Assembly (NCBI RefSeq): GCF_007570935.1
Contig: NZ_VLLR01000001.1
Span: forward strand, 1,240,001 to 1,304,000
DNA: 64,000 bases
Direction: 5' to 3'
From: Lactobacillus sp. LL6
Lineage (GTDB): Bacteria; Bacillota; Bacilli; Lactobacillales; Lactobacillaceae
Below the pieces are notes generated by a model that saw only the letters and a list, made by a program, of their open reading frames with translations, was not told the origin of the DNA and did no database searches. A program made the translations under genes and the position numbers. Shown in pieces: positions 1 to 7,508 of the stretch (the first letter of the stretch is position 1; the number at the start of each line of letters is the position of its first letter).

Positions 1-3000
1 AGTGAATAGTTCTCTTAGCTGTCTTTTCTTCAGTTTCTTGGTTAGCCTTTTGTGCATAGTAGATAGTATATTCTTGATTTGCACCGTTCTTGATATTATC
101 AGCAGTAATTGAATCTACTGGAACAACTGCTCCATCAACTTCTGGCCCATTGTCATTATTACGAGTTGCTCTAGTTCTGATCCAGTCACCAGGTAATTTA
201 CCATTGGTAATTTCAGGAACATCTACTCTGACAAAATTACCATCGCCTTCTTGATTCCACTTATCAGTAACTGGTGCATTTGTATTGCTATAGTCAACTA
301 CTAAAGTACCATCAGCAAGCTTCTTAGCATTTACAAAAATGGTCTTGCCATCTTTATCAAGAGCAGTGAAGTAATGACGACTGTAAGTTACCGACTCATT
401 AGTTGAATCAAGTAAAGTCTTATTTCCATATTCATTTTCAGTAACAAAGTTAACTACACGGCTAACAGTATTCTTGTCTTGATGTTCATCGGCTTTTTGT
501 GCGTAGTAGATAGTGTATTCTTGGTTTTGACCGTTTTTGTATCGAGCTAAATTACTGTCACTAAGTACAACATCGTTTTCAGTTTCAGGACCAAACTCAC
601 TATTTCTTTCAGCACCTACGCGAATCCAGTCACCAGGGAGTTTACCATCAGTAATTTCTGGTACATTTACTTCTTTAAAGGTGTCTGTGCCCTTCTCAAG
701 AGTCCAGTCTCCTTTAGTAGCCTCAGTAGTATCATCTGAATCAATTACATAGTAAGTCTTACCATCATTAGCAACAAAAGAAATTGGATTACCATTACTG
801 TCTTTAGCAACATTAACTATGTTGCCATCAGCATCTGTGTACCAACTGCGGCTAAAAGTTACTTCTTCAGTAGAAGTATCGTCCTTTAAAGTTTGATGAC
901 TGATATCAGTTTTAAAGTGTACAATACGATTAATGGTCTTTTTTTCGCTTTCTTTAGTAGCACCGCTGCGCTTAAGTTGAATAGTGAAGTGAATGTCTTG
1001 AATTTTGTTAGCCTTAACTACTTTATCTTTATTGTAATCAAGTTCAATATTCTTAGCATCTTTTAAGTTAGTTCCAAGAGCCATCTCATTTGCTGTAACT
1101 ACACCAGTGTTATCTGCATTTTGTGCAATTGATACTAAAGTGTAGCCTTGCTTTTTAAGATTTTCAATTATTTGGTCTAAACTTTGACCATTACTATTAG
1201 TAGCATCTCGAACTTCGTATTTAGCAGGATTAGTTACCTTACCATTAGTATAAGTTTGATAATCATCAGTATCATTATTCCATGATAATTCTTGAGTAGC
1301 AGTATAGTTATTATTACTTAAATCTTGCTTGAAATTAGATTCACTTACATCTTCGAAAGTAAAGTCAATTGGTTGAGCATGGTAATAAATCTTAGTGATT
1401 TCTGGAATGTTTGGTTCAGAAATAGTTTTTCCATTATCGTTATATTGGAACTTGCCGCCACGCAGACGATAATCGCCATTTAGCCAAGTTGTAGTAGTAG
1501 CTGGAACATCATCATCAAACGTTACCCAGCCATCAGTACCTTGCAAAGTTGGCTTTTCATCAAATACTACTGGAGTATTAGTTGTGCCACTTATATCATT
1601 AAAGCTTATATTAGGAAGTCCGGTAAGCATGTCATATGAGCGATTTCGCCATTGATAATAAGCAATAACGTTATGACTTTTACCATCAGAAGCAGTTACA
1701 ATTTTATTTGGAGACATTGAATTAGCCATTTTAGCTAAGGTTGCTTTTCCATACTGCTTAACAGAATCATATTCTGGCTTTAAATCACCAGTCATTTCAT
1801 ATCGAATATAATTAATTTTACGATAAATATTCTTATAAAGCGCTCCGGTTATATTACCTACATCATGCTTAATATTTAAGGTAACAGGTTGAGCGGTTAA
1901 CTTTTGTGTTTGATCAAGGCCGGTTGTATCAATCGCAATCCCGGAAAGGGGATTCTTATTCTTTAACCATTCTTCATATAACTTCTTAAGATTAGTGGTT
2001 TTAATCTTACCATTACTGTCTTGCTCAACTACTCCATTTTCATCACGAATTTCAGTTTCATAATCAGGATCAATATTCGTATCCCAATTAGGGTCAGCTG
2101 TTGATAAGTTGTTATCTGTAGTTTGCATTACTGGTGAAACTGTATAATGCTCATTTGCTTCTTTAATTTTTTCATTAAGATAATTTACCAAATCACCTAC
2201 AGTTGCATTTTTATCGTGCTTATAAATGACAGTAGGTAATTGATCCTCTGTTAATGTGGTAGTAGAATTTGGGCTATCAGGTGTATTTTCACGTCCTGTA
2301 TCATGAAACTTAACTTGCGTAGTAATTTCATCTTGAGTAGCAACTTTTGCTTCTTTGAGCTCAGCGCCATTAACTTCTAAACTTTGAGCAGTTATTTTCA
2401 AATCAGTTGTCTTTTTCTGAGTTTCATTTGAAATGTTCTTATTATCAACAAGCTCTCGAGTTTGTTGTACCTCCTTAAGAGGATTACTTTTAGCAAGACC
2501 ATCTACTATTTGAGTATTTTCAACTGCCATTTTAGCAGTAACTTCATTAGATTTGGTATCAGCACTTTCAGTAGATTTTTCAGAATTTACTTTTTTATTA
2601 CTTTTATCCTTATCTGTTTGTGCAGATTCGGTTTGAGGAACAGTAGCATCCTCTTTTTTAGGGGATACTTGTTCGTCTCTTGTAGTTTCATCAGCATCTG
2701 CTGGCTCAACTGATTGCACATTATTAGATGTTTCATCTGACTTAGTTATAGTAGTAATATCAGCATTAGCTTTTACCTGTTGAGCATTATTTTCTTTAAC
2801 GCTATTTCCATCTTGGTTAGCATTAGCAGGATTACTATTTACAGTATCTGCATGTGCCGTTGAATTTTGCGTACTCAAAAAGAACGTAGTTCCTAAAAAT
2901 ACACTTGCAGCTCCAACAGAGAGCTTTCTAATACTAAATCTTTGCTTTTCTCTAGAAGTAGATTGGTGTAATCTTTCCACTCTAGTCTTCAATCTCTTAT

Positions 3001-3007
3001 CTTCCAT
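1..3007 (-). CDS. YSIRK mucus-binding-type surface protein, 3' end outside window
   Basis: The frame is open from an ATG at 3007 to the left edge, giving at least 1002 residues with no C-terminus in the window. The N-terminus has a YSIRK-type signal (FSIRKLSVGAASVFLG), a hydrophobic stretch and a likely cleavage near AHADT, followed by a polar Ser/Thr/Gln/Glu-rich segment. From about residue 480 it contains MucBP / Mub B2-like sequence. Two copies of a module of about 149 residues lie near the left edge; the phrases GKLPGDWIR and NQEYTIYYAQKA both recur. The RBS AAAGGGGAA precedes the start. The family binds mucus glycans or host surfaces and is wall-anchored by sortase, but the anchor of this copy cannot be seen. 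It is transcribed divergently from the unknown gene at 3434. Confidence 0.85.
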   Translation of the reverse strand, partial: MEDKRLKTRVERLHQSTSREKQRFSIRKLSVGAASVFLGTTFFLSTQNSTAHADTVNSNPANANQDGNSVKENNAQQVKANADITTITKSDETSNNVQSVEPADADETTRDEQVSPKKEDATVPQTESAQTDKDKSNKKVNSEKSTESADTKSNEVTAKMAVENTQIVDGLAKSNPLKEVQQTRELVDNKNISNETQKKTTDLKITAQSLEVNGAELKEAKVATQDEITTQVKFHDTGRENTPDSPNSTTTLTEDQLPTVIYKHDKNATVGDLVNYLNEKIKEANEHYTVSPVMQTTDNNLSTADPNWDTNIDPDYETEIRDENGVVEQDSNGKIKTTNLKKLYEEWLKNKNPLSGIAIDTTGLDQTQKLTAQPVTLNIKHDVGNITGALYKNIYRKINYIRYEMTGDLKPEYDSVKQYGKATLAKMANSMSPNKIVTASDGKSHNVIAYYQWRNRSYDMLTGLPNISFNDISGTTNTPVVFDEKPTLQGTDGWVTFDDDVPATTTTWLNGDYRLRGGKFQYNDNGKTISEPNIPEITKIYYHAQPIDFTFEDVSESNFKQDLSNNNYTATQELSWNNDTDDYQTYTNGKVTNPAKYEVRDATNSNGQSLDQIIENLKKQGYTLVSIAQNADNTGVVTANEMALGTNLKDAKNIELDYNKDKVVKANKIQDIHFTIQLKRSGATKESEKKTINRIVHFKTDISHQTLKDDTSTEEVTFSRSWYTDADGNIVNVAKDSNGNPISFVANDGKTYYVIDSDDTTEATKGDWTLEKGTDTFKEVNVPEITDGKLPGDWIRVGAERNSEFGPETENDVVLSDSNLARYKNGQNQEYTIYYAQKADEHQDKNTVSRVVNFVTENEYGNKTLLDSTNESVTYSRHYFTALDKDGKTIFVNAKKLADGTLVVDYSNTNAPVTDKWNQEGDGNFVRVDVPEITNGKLPGDWIRTRATRNNDNGPEVDGAVVPVDSITADNIKNGANQEYTIYYAQKANQETEEKTAKRTIH

Positions 3008-3433
3008 TTTATTTCCCCTTTTTTAACCAAAACATATTCTCATATGGTTTTAATAACAAATGTTATCTAATACTCCTTAATTGTAACTCATATTAATAAA
3101 AATGTTAATATCTTAATTTACACTTTGTTATATTAATACCATTCAATACTAATTAAAAGTATCTATAGTCCCTAAACATTCGCTATTATTTCATACTTAA
3201 CAACTAATCTAATTTCTTCTCAGGTAATATACTACCTACCTTTATTTTATAACATTCGCTCCTTTATTGCTTAAATTTTGTATTTTATTTTTTACAATTA
3301 TAGATACGATAACAGGTAATTGTAAAGAATAATTTATTTTAGAAAGCGTTTTATTTTATTTTTCATTTAAATAAGCTTACATTAGAGGTGAGAATACAGC
3401 TTTATTATTTTTAATAGAAGGAGGTCTTTTATC
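3008..3433. other. Divergent intergenic region (426 bp)
   Basis: This very AT-rich spacer separates the divergently transcribed adhesin (ATG at 3007) and the unknown gene at 3434. It must hold both promoters, but I cannot assign unambiguous -35/-10 pairs. On the minus strand near 3340-3365 there is an AATAAAATAAAACGC stretch resembling the box upstream of the other adhesin genes in this window, though it is not followed by the same -10. The strong RBS GAAGGAGGT sits just before 3434. I see no gene. Confidence 0.5.
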
Positions 3434-4294
3434 ATGCCAAATTATAGAAAACCAAAAATAACAGTAAAGTTACCTCAAAATCCAAATTTTCAAGTTTGGA
3501 GTCGACAAACGGTCCAAAATTATGTTAATTCTAAGAATTTTAGAACTAAATATGTTACTTATGTAAATGATTATAAAGTCAGCAAAGATACTCTAGCTAT
3601 TTTCAACTTCAAGAAAAAACCTCTCCTAAAAAACTACCCCTCCTGTATTCTTGATCTAGAGCTTGGCGTATTATTATGCAAACGTCCACCTTCTGCACTT
3701 TTATACCAAGTTGCAGCTCACAGTGTTTTTCCAAGTTATATGATTCAAAAAAACTTACGTGCACATTTGCATATTAAGCAGTATTACATCTTGATGTTAG
3801 GATATAATGCCTTATTTTCTAGTCATGGATTTTTCACTGGGAATTGTGACTGGGTATCTTTGCAATTTATCCATTCTACTCATCAAGATAACTTTCATAA
3901 AGTTGGCAAAAAAGAATATGCAGACTTAACTTTTACTACGCTGGCTATTCAAGGCATAAATTATAAAATCAAATTCATCAATTGTTATTCTAATCTTAAG
4001 AAGCGCTTGAACAAGGCTTTAGCTTTATACGATGTTACTCAACAAAAATTGAAGGAGGCTGAATTTCAGCACACTTATCTTTGGTATGCCAAACGTTCAC
4101 TTCTTACTAATAGCGATGAACATGGAGTAATGAATAAGCCTACTCTTTCAATTCCTGATTTAACTCATGCAAGTATTAAATCTTTTACTAAATCAGCAAC
4201 TCATACCTATGCTGAACATACTCAAACACCAAAGATTTATCATACTGATTTTAACAATTCTATTTATAAGAAACTTACAAAGTCTTACTTCTAA
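3434..4294 (+). CDS. Hypothetical protein, 286 aa, no recognised family
   Basis: An intact ORF starts at ATG after the strong RBS GAAGGAGGT and ends inside the upstream arm of a terminator hairpin. The product is basic and rich in Lys, Tyr, His and Asn. I see no signal peptide and no clear transmembrane helix, although residues 70-130 are moderately hydrophobic with aromatics. The C-terminal 60 residues are rich in Thr, Ser and His. I recognise no catalytic motif or domain. It stands alone between a divergent adhesin gene and a sigma factor gene with its own leader hairpin, so no operon partner suggests a role. Codon use and the RBS support a real gene. Confidence 0.75.
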   Translation: MPNYRKPKITVKLPQNPNFQVWSRQTVQNYVNSKNFRTKYVTYVNDYKVSKDTLAIFNFKKKPLLKNYPSCILDLELGVLLCKRPPSALLYQVAAHSVFPSYMIQKNLRAHLHIKQYYILMLGYNALFSSHGFFTGNCDWVSLQFIHSTHQDNFHKVGKKEYADLTFTTLAIQGINYKIKFINCYSNLKKRLNKALALYDVTQQKLKEAEFQHTYLWYAKRSLLTNSDEHGVMNKPTLSIPDLTHASIKSFTKSATHTYAEHTQTPKIYHTDFNNSIYKKLTKSYF

Positions 4295-4330
4295 CTTGAA
4301 ATCAAGTTACTTAGTAAGGTTATTTTTTTA
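4284..4330 (+). terminator. Rho-independent terminator after the 286-aa gene
   Basis: The arms CTTACT/AGTAAG enclose a tighter AACTTG-aaat-CAAGTT stem and are followed by a T-rich run. The hairpin overlaps the last codons of the gene ending at 4294. Confidence 0.75.
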
Positions 4331-4472
4331 TTATTTTTTCTCAAAGTTACTCGCTAAATCTAGATAGATAATCAATTTATAAGCAAATTAAAATCTATAT
4401 TTTCATTAATTATGAATAGAATTACATCATTCTTAGAGATAGTTTTACATTTTTATACTTGCTACTATCTAT

Positions 4473-4507
4473 CTTGTCCTCATTTGGGACAAGAATTTTT
4501 TATTTTA
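4473..4507 (+). promoter_or_regulatory. Terminator-like hairpin in the leader of the sigma factor gene
   Basis: CTTGTCC (4473-4479) pairs with GGACAAG (4487-4493), followed by AATTTTTTATTTTA. It ends immediately before the AAGGGGG ribosome binding site of the sigma gene. The preceding gene already has its own terminator at 4284-4330, so this may be an attenuator, or a second terminator insulating the sigma gene from read-through. Confidence 0.5.
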
Positions 4508-4523
4508 AGGGGGATTTTCAAAG

Positions 4524-5015
4524 ATGAAAATCACAAGAGCAAGTTTTAATAAGGCATGGAAGAACAAGAAGTTAGTAGCAGGCGCACTTAAGATGGCGCA
4601 TGTGAGGCGAGAGTTTTCTTATTATGAAGATTATTTTCAAGAAGGAGTATTAACTTATGCCGAGGTATTAGACAAGTATCCCGAAATGGAGCGCAAGCAA
4701 ATAGATAATTTAGCTTTTAGAAAAATCATCTGGCGTACAATTGACCAACTACGCAAAATCCAAAAATGGGATGAACACAATGCAAACTTTGATGAAGCTT
4801 TTACTTTAGCAAGCAAATCATGTAATTGGGAGATGCTACTGGATTTTAAAGAATTAGTTGAAACTTTTAATGATTACGAGCGACTTATATTATTTGAGCA
4901 TTTACTTTTCCAAAGGACAATTACTGATTTAGTAAGTGAGTGTGGAGTAAGCCGGCAATATTTACAACGAATTAAGCGCAGTTTGCTTAGAAAGTTACGA
5001 GACAAATTGAATTAA
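4524..5015 (+). CDS. ComX/SigH-like sigma-70 family RNA polymerase sigma factor
   Basis: This 163-residue protein has the size and layout of the short competence-type sigma factors of lactobacilli. Residues about 30-85 resemble region 2 (YYEDYFQEG, then a basic helix with IIWRTIDQLRK). Residues about 115-160 form a region-4-like helix-turn-helix (TITDLVSECGVSRQYLQRIK) ending in basic residues. The role would be to direct core RNA polymerase to a small regulon, possibly competence genes by analogy with ComX; the regulon is an inference. The RBS is AAGGGGG, preceded by a terminator-like hairpin. The last codons (Lys-Leu-Asn-stop) lie inside a 21-bp direct repeat whose second copy is at 6647, beyond a toxin-antitoxin-type module. 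No anti-sigma gene is seen. Confidence 0.75.
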   Translation: MKITRASFNKAWKNKKLVAGALKMAHVRREFSYYEDYFQEGVLTYAEVLDKYPEMERKQIDNLAFRKIIWRTIDQLRKIQKWDEHNANFDEAFTLASKSCNWEMLLDFKELVETFNDYERLILFEHLLFQRTITDLVSECGVSRQYLQRIKRSLLRKLRDKLN

Positions 5016-5024
5016 TTTTGGTAA
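5004..5024. repeat. 21-bp direct repeat, left copy (possible att-like site)
   Basis: It begins AAATTGAATTAATT, covers the last three codons and stop of the sigma factor gene plus six bases, and matches 6647-6667 exactly. Immediately after, this copy runs into AATCTTTTTTATTT, as if the first arm of the terminator found after the right copy had been lost. Confidence 0.8.
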
Positions 5025-5054
5025 ATCTTTTTTATTTCGTAAAGCATAATTAAC

Positions 5055-5154
5055 AAAAAAGAGGACGGTACTTTTTATAGATGATATGAACCTCTAAATC
5101 TTTGTCCTAATTTTAAGGTTCATATCAAGAAACAAAAGTATTATCCTCTTTTTT
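5055..5154. terminator. 100-nt interrupted hairpin between convergent genes
   Basis: Three nested inverted pairs are visible: AAAGAGGA (5058-5065) with TCCTCTTT (5144-5151), TACTTTT (5069-5075) with AAAAGTA (5134-5140), and GATATGAACCT (5083-5093) with AGGTTCATATC (5116-5126). A 22-nt loop lies in the centre. A-rich and T-rich ends fit a bidirectional terminator for the sigma gene and the SecB-like gene. The size and internal loops are larger than a simple terminator needs. Confidence 0.6.
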
Positions 5155-5574
5155 CTAATTTATTTCTTTTATAGATCCTGGCATTGTGTAATTATTTACA
5201 ACTACAGGAGCATTATAGTCCATAGATGTAATTTGTCTAATCATATCTATGTACATATTCATAGAAGTATTTATTCCATATTCTTCAATAAGACTTTTAC
5301 GTACATTAATAAAGTCTTTAAATTCATTTGGTTGATATTCAAATTCAAAGTAATAAGAGATATTTAACTCTAAAGTTCTATTATTACTATTATTTTTAGT
5401 GGCTCCTAAAATAGTTATCTTACCCATTTTATTATTACTAGATAATCCAACTTTAATTTTAGAAATATTTAGATTGAACTCTGCTTCTTTTGTAGTATTA
5501 TCGACCTCTGCACTTATATTTTCATAATTTATTTTTTCTATTTCAAAGCTATTAAATTTTATCTTTACAGACAT
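5155..5574 (-). CDS. SecB-like chaperone of a putative toxin-antitoxin-chaperone module
   Basis: This 139-residue acidic protein has alternating beta-strand-like segments and a SecB-like C-terminal part: two helical stretches (FKDFINVRKSLIEEYG and MYIDMIRQITSM) followed by an extended APVVVNNYTMPG tail. Firmicutes usually lack housekeeping SecB, and SecB-like proteins there occur mainly beside HigBA-type toxin-antitoxin genes. In characterised TAC systems the chaperone binds the antitoxin's C-terminal tail and stabilises it. Here the gene lies 16 bp downstream of the HTH antitoxin gene on the same strand, with GGGGAAG as RBS. The similarity is from pattern recognition only. A standalone hypothetical protein remains possible. 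Confidence 0.6.
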   Translation of the reverse strand: MSVKIKFNSFEIEKINYENISAEVDNTTKEAEFNLNISKIKVGLSSNNKMGKITILGATKNNSNNRTLELNISYYFEFEYQPNEFKDFINVRKSLIEEYGINTSMNMYIDMIRQITSMDYNAPVVVNNYTMPGSIKEIN

Positions 5575-5590
5575 ATTTACTTCCCCATTA

Positions 5591-5950
5591 TTAATTTTTA
5601 AGTGTATATGTAGTTACCGATACAAATTTTTCAGGAATTCTCTTAGGTTTTTCATTTTTAATATGAACAGAATAATAACTATTCTGACTTTCAGAAAGTT
5701 GATTTAAATGAGTTAGTTTATGTAATACTTCTTCATATTCTTTTTTTGAACTATCTAAATCTATTCCTTGCTCAAATTTAGTATATTGTTCTTCTGATAA
5801 GCCAACTAGCTTGGCAGCTTCATTCCTATCTAAGTTTAAGTTTATTCTTTTACCAAAGATTTTTTGAGATAATTTAAATTGATATGAATTTAATCTTTTT
5901 GAAAGTTCAGTACTTTTTGATTTAATTTCATCGAATCTCATGTTTACCAT
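5591..5950 (-). CDS. HTH (XRE-like) HigA-type antitoxin
   Basis: The product is about 119 residues. After an N-terminal helix, residues about 30-80 fit an XRE-type helix-turn-helix (DRNEAAKLVGLSEEQYTKFE). The C-terminal tail of about 35 residues (SYYSVHIKNE through SVTTYTLKN) is aromatic and non-helical. This is where TAC antitoxins carry the segment recognised by their chaperone; assigning that role here is inference. I use the ATG at 5950, which has AGGTG six bases upstream. A GTG at 5959 and an ATG at 5941 are alternatives. The start overlaps the end of the toxin reading frame by about 20 bp, which implies translational coupling. The gene is intact although the toxin frame is broken. Confidence 0.65.
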   Translation of the reverse strand: MVNMRFDEIKSKSTELSKRLNSYQFKLSQKIFGKRINLNLDRNEAAKLVGLSEEQYTKFEQGIDLDSSKKEYEEVLHKLTHLNQLSESQNSYYSVHIKNEKPKRIPEKFVSVTTYTLKN

Positions 5951-6548
5951 CACCTTCACCTATATAATTAGATTCATTTTTTTCTAAATTTTTATGAATT
6001 AACTCTGCCAAAGTAGCTAGCTGATCGGTCAATTCATTAGAAGCCTTAATTTGATTCATATTCTTTGTTGGAAACTTAGTAAAACCATGCGTCCAAATGA
6101 GATATGGTTTACTTAAATTGATAGTAAATAAAATTCTACAATTTCGTTTACTATTTTCATCTTGTGACAGAAATCGAATTTCATATACATGATTTTATGA
6201 TATTATTTTTTTCACAATTTCATATTTTATTATTCGATTAGAATCAGGTAATACATATTCATCTTCAAATGAATATCCTACTATTTGATTACCCTTACGC
6301 TTTGGTCGTAATTGTTCAATGTTTCCTTCATTATCTAAAGTAATATTAGACAAAAATGTTATAATTCGTGATATTGGTTCTGCAATATATTGATTAATCT
6401 CATATTCATCCTCTAAATATTTTTCAGCTATTTTTTGTTCAGATAATTTTTCATTTAAAAGATAAAATTGTCGCAATCTACCAACTCCCATTTTAAAACA
6501 TTTTAACTTCAAAATTAAATTATTAAATTTAGTTTCGAAATTATACAT
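5928..6548 (-). pseudogene. Gp49/HigB-like toxin gene interrupted by an in-frame TAA
   Basis: One frame runs from an ATG at 6548 to a TGA at 5928-5930, broken only by a TAA at 6195-6197. The part after the stop reads VYEIRFLSQDENSKRNCRIL and continues through IWTHGFTKFPTKNMNQIKAS. This matches the yElR...yRil...hgF.KkP..ei..A core of the Gp49-like/HigB RelE-superfamily toxins. The part before the stop (117 codons) would supply the N-terminal half. The full product would be about 206 residues, longer than typical HigB. The frame overlaps the antitoxin start, as in toxin-first TAC operons. Met20 is an alternative start, because the -10 box lies almost against the first ATG. A sequencing error, a strain-specific nonsense mutation or two separate short proteins are possible. 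Confidence 0.65.
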
Positions 6549-6583
6549 AATAGCTATTATAACTTATTATTTTTAACTAGCAA
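6547..6583 (-). promoter_or_regulatory. Promoter and palindromic operator of the toxin-antitoxin-chaperone operon
   Basis: On the minus strand TTGCTA (6578-6583) and TATAAT (6556-6561) are 16 bp apart. The 14-bp palindrome ATAATAGCTATTAT (6547-6560) overlaps the -10 and the first ATG. This is where an autoregulating HTH antitoxin would bind. The transcript would be nearly leaderless if the first ATG is used. Confidence 0.55.
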
Positions 6584-6646
6584 CACTTTATAGCTGAATG
6601 CTACTATTTATAGATAACTACTCAATAAATCGAAAAGTTATGTATG

Positions 6647-6667
6647 AAATTGAATTAATTTTGGTAA
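6647..6667. repeat. 21-bp direct repeat, right copy
   Basis: It matches 5004-5024 exactly. Just upstream, the frame equivalent to the sigma gene end reads Glu-Lys-Leu-Cys-Met-Lys-Leu-Asn-stop, against Arg-Lys-Leu-Arg-Asp-Lys-Leu-Asn-stop at the left copy, so weak similarity extends beyond the perfect repeat. The intact hairpin terminator follows at 6671. Confidence 0.8.
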
Positions 6668-6670
6668 GAA

Positions 6671-6695
6671 AGATTTGTTTTAGCAAATCTTTTTT
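6671..6695 (+). terminator. Terminator, probably the original one of the sigma factor gene
   Basis: AGATTTG (6671-6677) pairs with CAAATCT (6684-6690), followed by a T run. No gene directly upstream uses it. The sequence after the left direct repeat contains only the second arm, which suggests the sigma gene and this terminator were once adjacent. Confidence 0.6.
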
Positions 6696-6703
6696 ATTTT
6701 CAC

Positions 6704-6753
6704 TTGATTTAGTGTCGTTAACGACATATAATATTTTATGTCGACAACGACAC
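6704..6753 (+). promoter_or_regulatory. padA promoter with PadR-type operator
   Basis: TTGATT (6704-6709) and TATAAT (6727-6732) are exactly 17 bp apart. An imperfect inverted repeat covers the spacer, the -10 and beyond: GTGTCGTTAACGACAT (6712-6727) and ATGTCGACAACGACAC (6738-6753), 14 of 16 positions matching. The left arm itself contains the palindrome TGTCGTTAACGACA. A repressor bound here would block the polymerase. The PadR-family protein encoded at 8260 is the obvious candidate. Confidence 0.8.
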
Positions 6754-6806
6754 ATTTAAAAAGACAACAAATAAACTTACGAAAATATTTTTAAAGGAGA
6801 ATTTTC

Positions 6807-7361
6807 ATGGCTAACTTAAATAATATGGATAAGAAGTTTAAGACTTTGGAAGATTTTGTAGGAACTCACTTTATCTACACTTATGATAATGGTTGGGAAT
6901 ATGAATGGTACTGCAAGAATGACCATACTGTTGACTACCGCATCCACGGCGGAATGGTTGCTGGACGCTGGGTAAAGGATCAAGAAGCACACATAAATAT
7001 GTTAACAGAAGGCATTTACAAAGTTGCTTGGACTGAACCAACGGGTACTGATGTTGCACTTGACTTTGTCCCAAATGAACACAAATTAAATGGTACTATC
7101 TTCTTCCCTAAGTGGGTTCAAGACCATCCTGAAATTACTGTTTGTTTCCAAAATGACCACATCGACTTAATGCACGAAAGCCGTGAAAAATACGAAACTT
7201 ACCCTAAGATGGTTGTGCCAGAATTTGCGACAATTACTTATATTGGGGATGCAGGTGCTAATAATGAAGATGTTATTGCTAAAGAGCCATATGAAGGTAT
7301 AACTGATGACATCCGCAATGGTAAGTTTTATGACGAAAACTACAAAATGATTGAGAAGTAG
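6807..7361 (+). CDS. padA: Phenolic acid decarboxylase
   Basis: It catalyses cofactor-free decarboxylation of hydroxycinnamic acids such as p-coumaric and ferulic acid to vinylphenols, a cytoplasmic detoxification reaction. The 184-residue sequence is close to lactobacillar enzymes over its whole length. Hallmark segments are [29 protein letters not shown] and [18 protein letters not shown]. The residues corresponding to the catalytic set known in the L. plantarum enzyme are Tyr24, Tyr26, Arg54 and Glu77, and all are present. The start at 6807 is supported by AAAGGAG. The promoter/operator lies directly upstream and two hairpins lie downstream. Its likely regulator, PadR, is on the same strand about 0.9 kb away behind an opposite-strand toxin-antitoxin pair. 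Confidence 0.95.
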   Translation: MANLNNMDKKFKTLEDFVGTHFIYTYDNGWEYEWYCKNDHTVDYRIHGGMVAGRWVKDQEAHINMLTEGIYKVAWTEPTGTDVALDFVPNEHKLNGTIFFPKWVQDHPEITVCFQNDHIDLMHESREKYETYPKMVVPEFATITYIGDAGANNEDVIAKEPYEGITDDIRNGKFYDENYKMIEK

Positions 7362-7424
7362 TTTTTGAACTGCAATGAAAAAAGCTAACAAATATAGTTG
7401 TTAGCTTCAATTAATTATTAATTT

Positions 7425-7451
7425 AGCTAATCCTTGTGATTAGCTTTTTTA
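7425..7451 (+). terminator. Terminator of padA
   Basis: AGCTAATC (7425-7432) pairs with GATTAGCT (7438-7445), followed by a T run. A second hairpin without a T run, GCTAACAA (7384-7391) with TTGTTAGC (7398-7405), lies between it and the padA stop. Confidence 0.8.
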
Positions 7452-7474
7452 TTTACTGAAAATTATGTTAATAA

Positions 7475-7508
7475 TAAAACCTACACATAATTATAATGTG
7501 TAGGTTTT
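7475..7508. terminator. Hairpin terminator of the yafQ-type toxin gene
   Basis: AAACCTACACAT pairs with ATGTGTAGGTTT around a short AATTATA loop, with an A run on one side and a T run on the other, so it can act in both directions. It abuts the stop codon of the minus-strand toxin gene. Confidence 0.75.

Noticed and set aside
4167-4367. Plus-strand ORF overlapping the end of the 286-aa gene
   Set aside because: It is a shifted frame of the same region, runs through the terminator hairpin and has no RBS.
6188-6190. ATG just after the TAA in the toxin frame as a restart site
   Set aside because: This ATG is in another frame and reaches a stop within about 26 codons. The toxin-like frame continues with GTATATGAAATT and has no good RBS there, so an interrupted gene is the simpler reading.
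7167-7391. Minus-strand ORF opposite the end of padA, and another at 6871-7074
   Set aside because: They are antisense to a highly conserved decarboxylase sequence and have no RBS.
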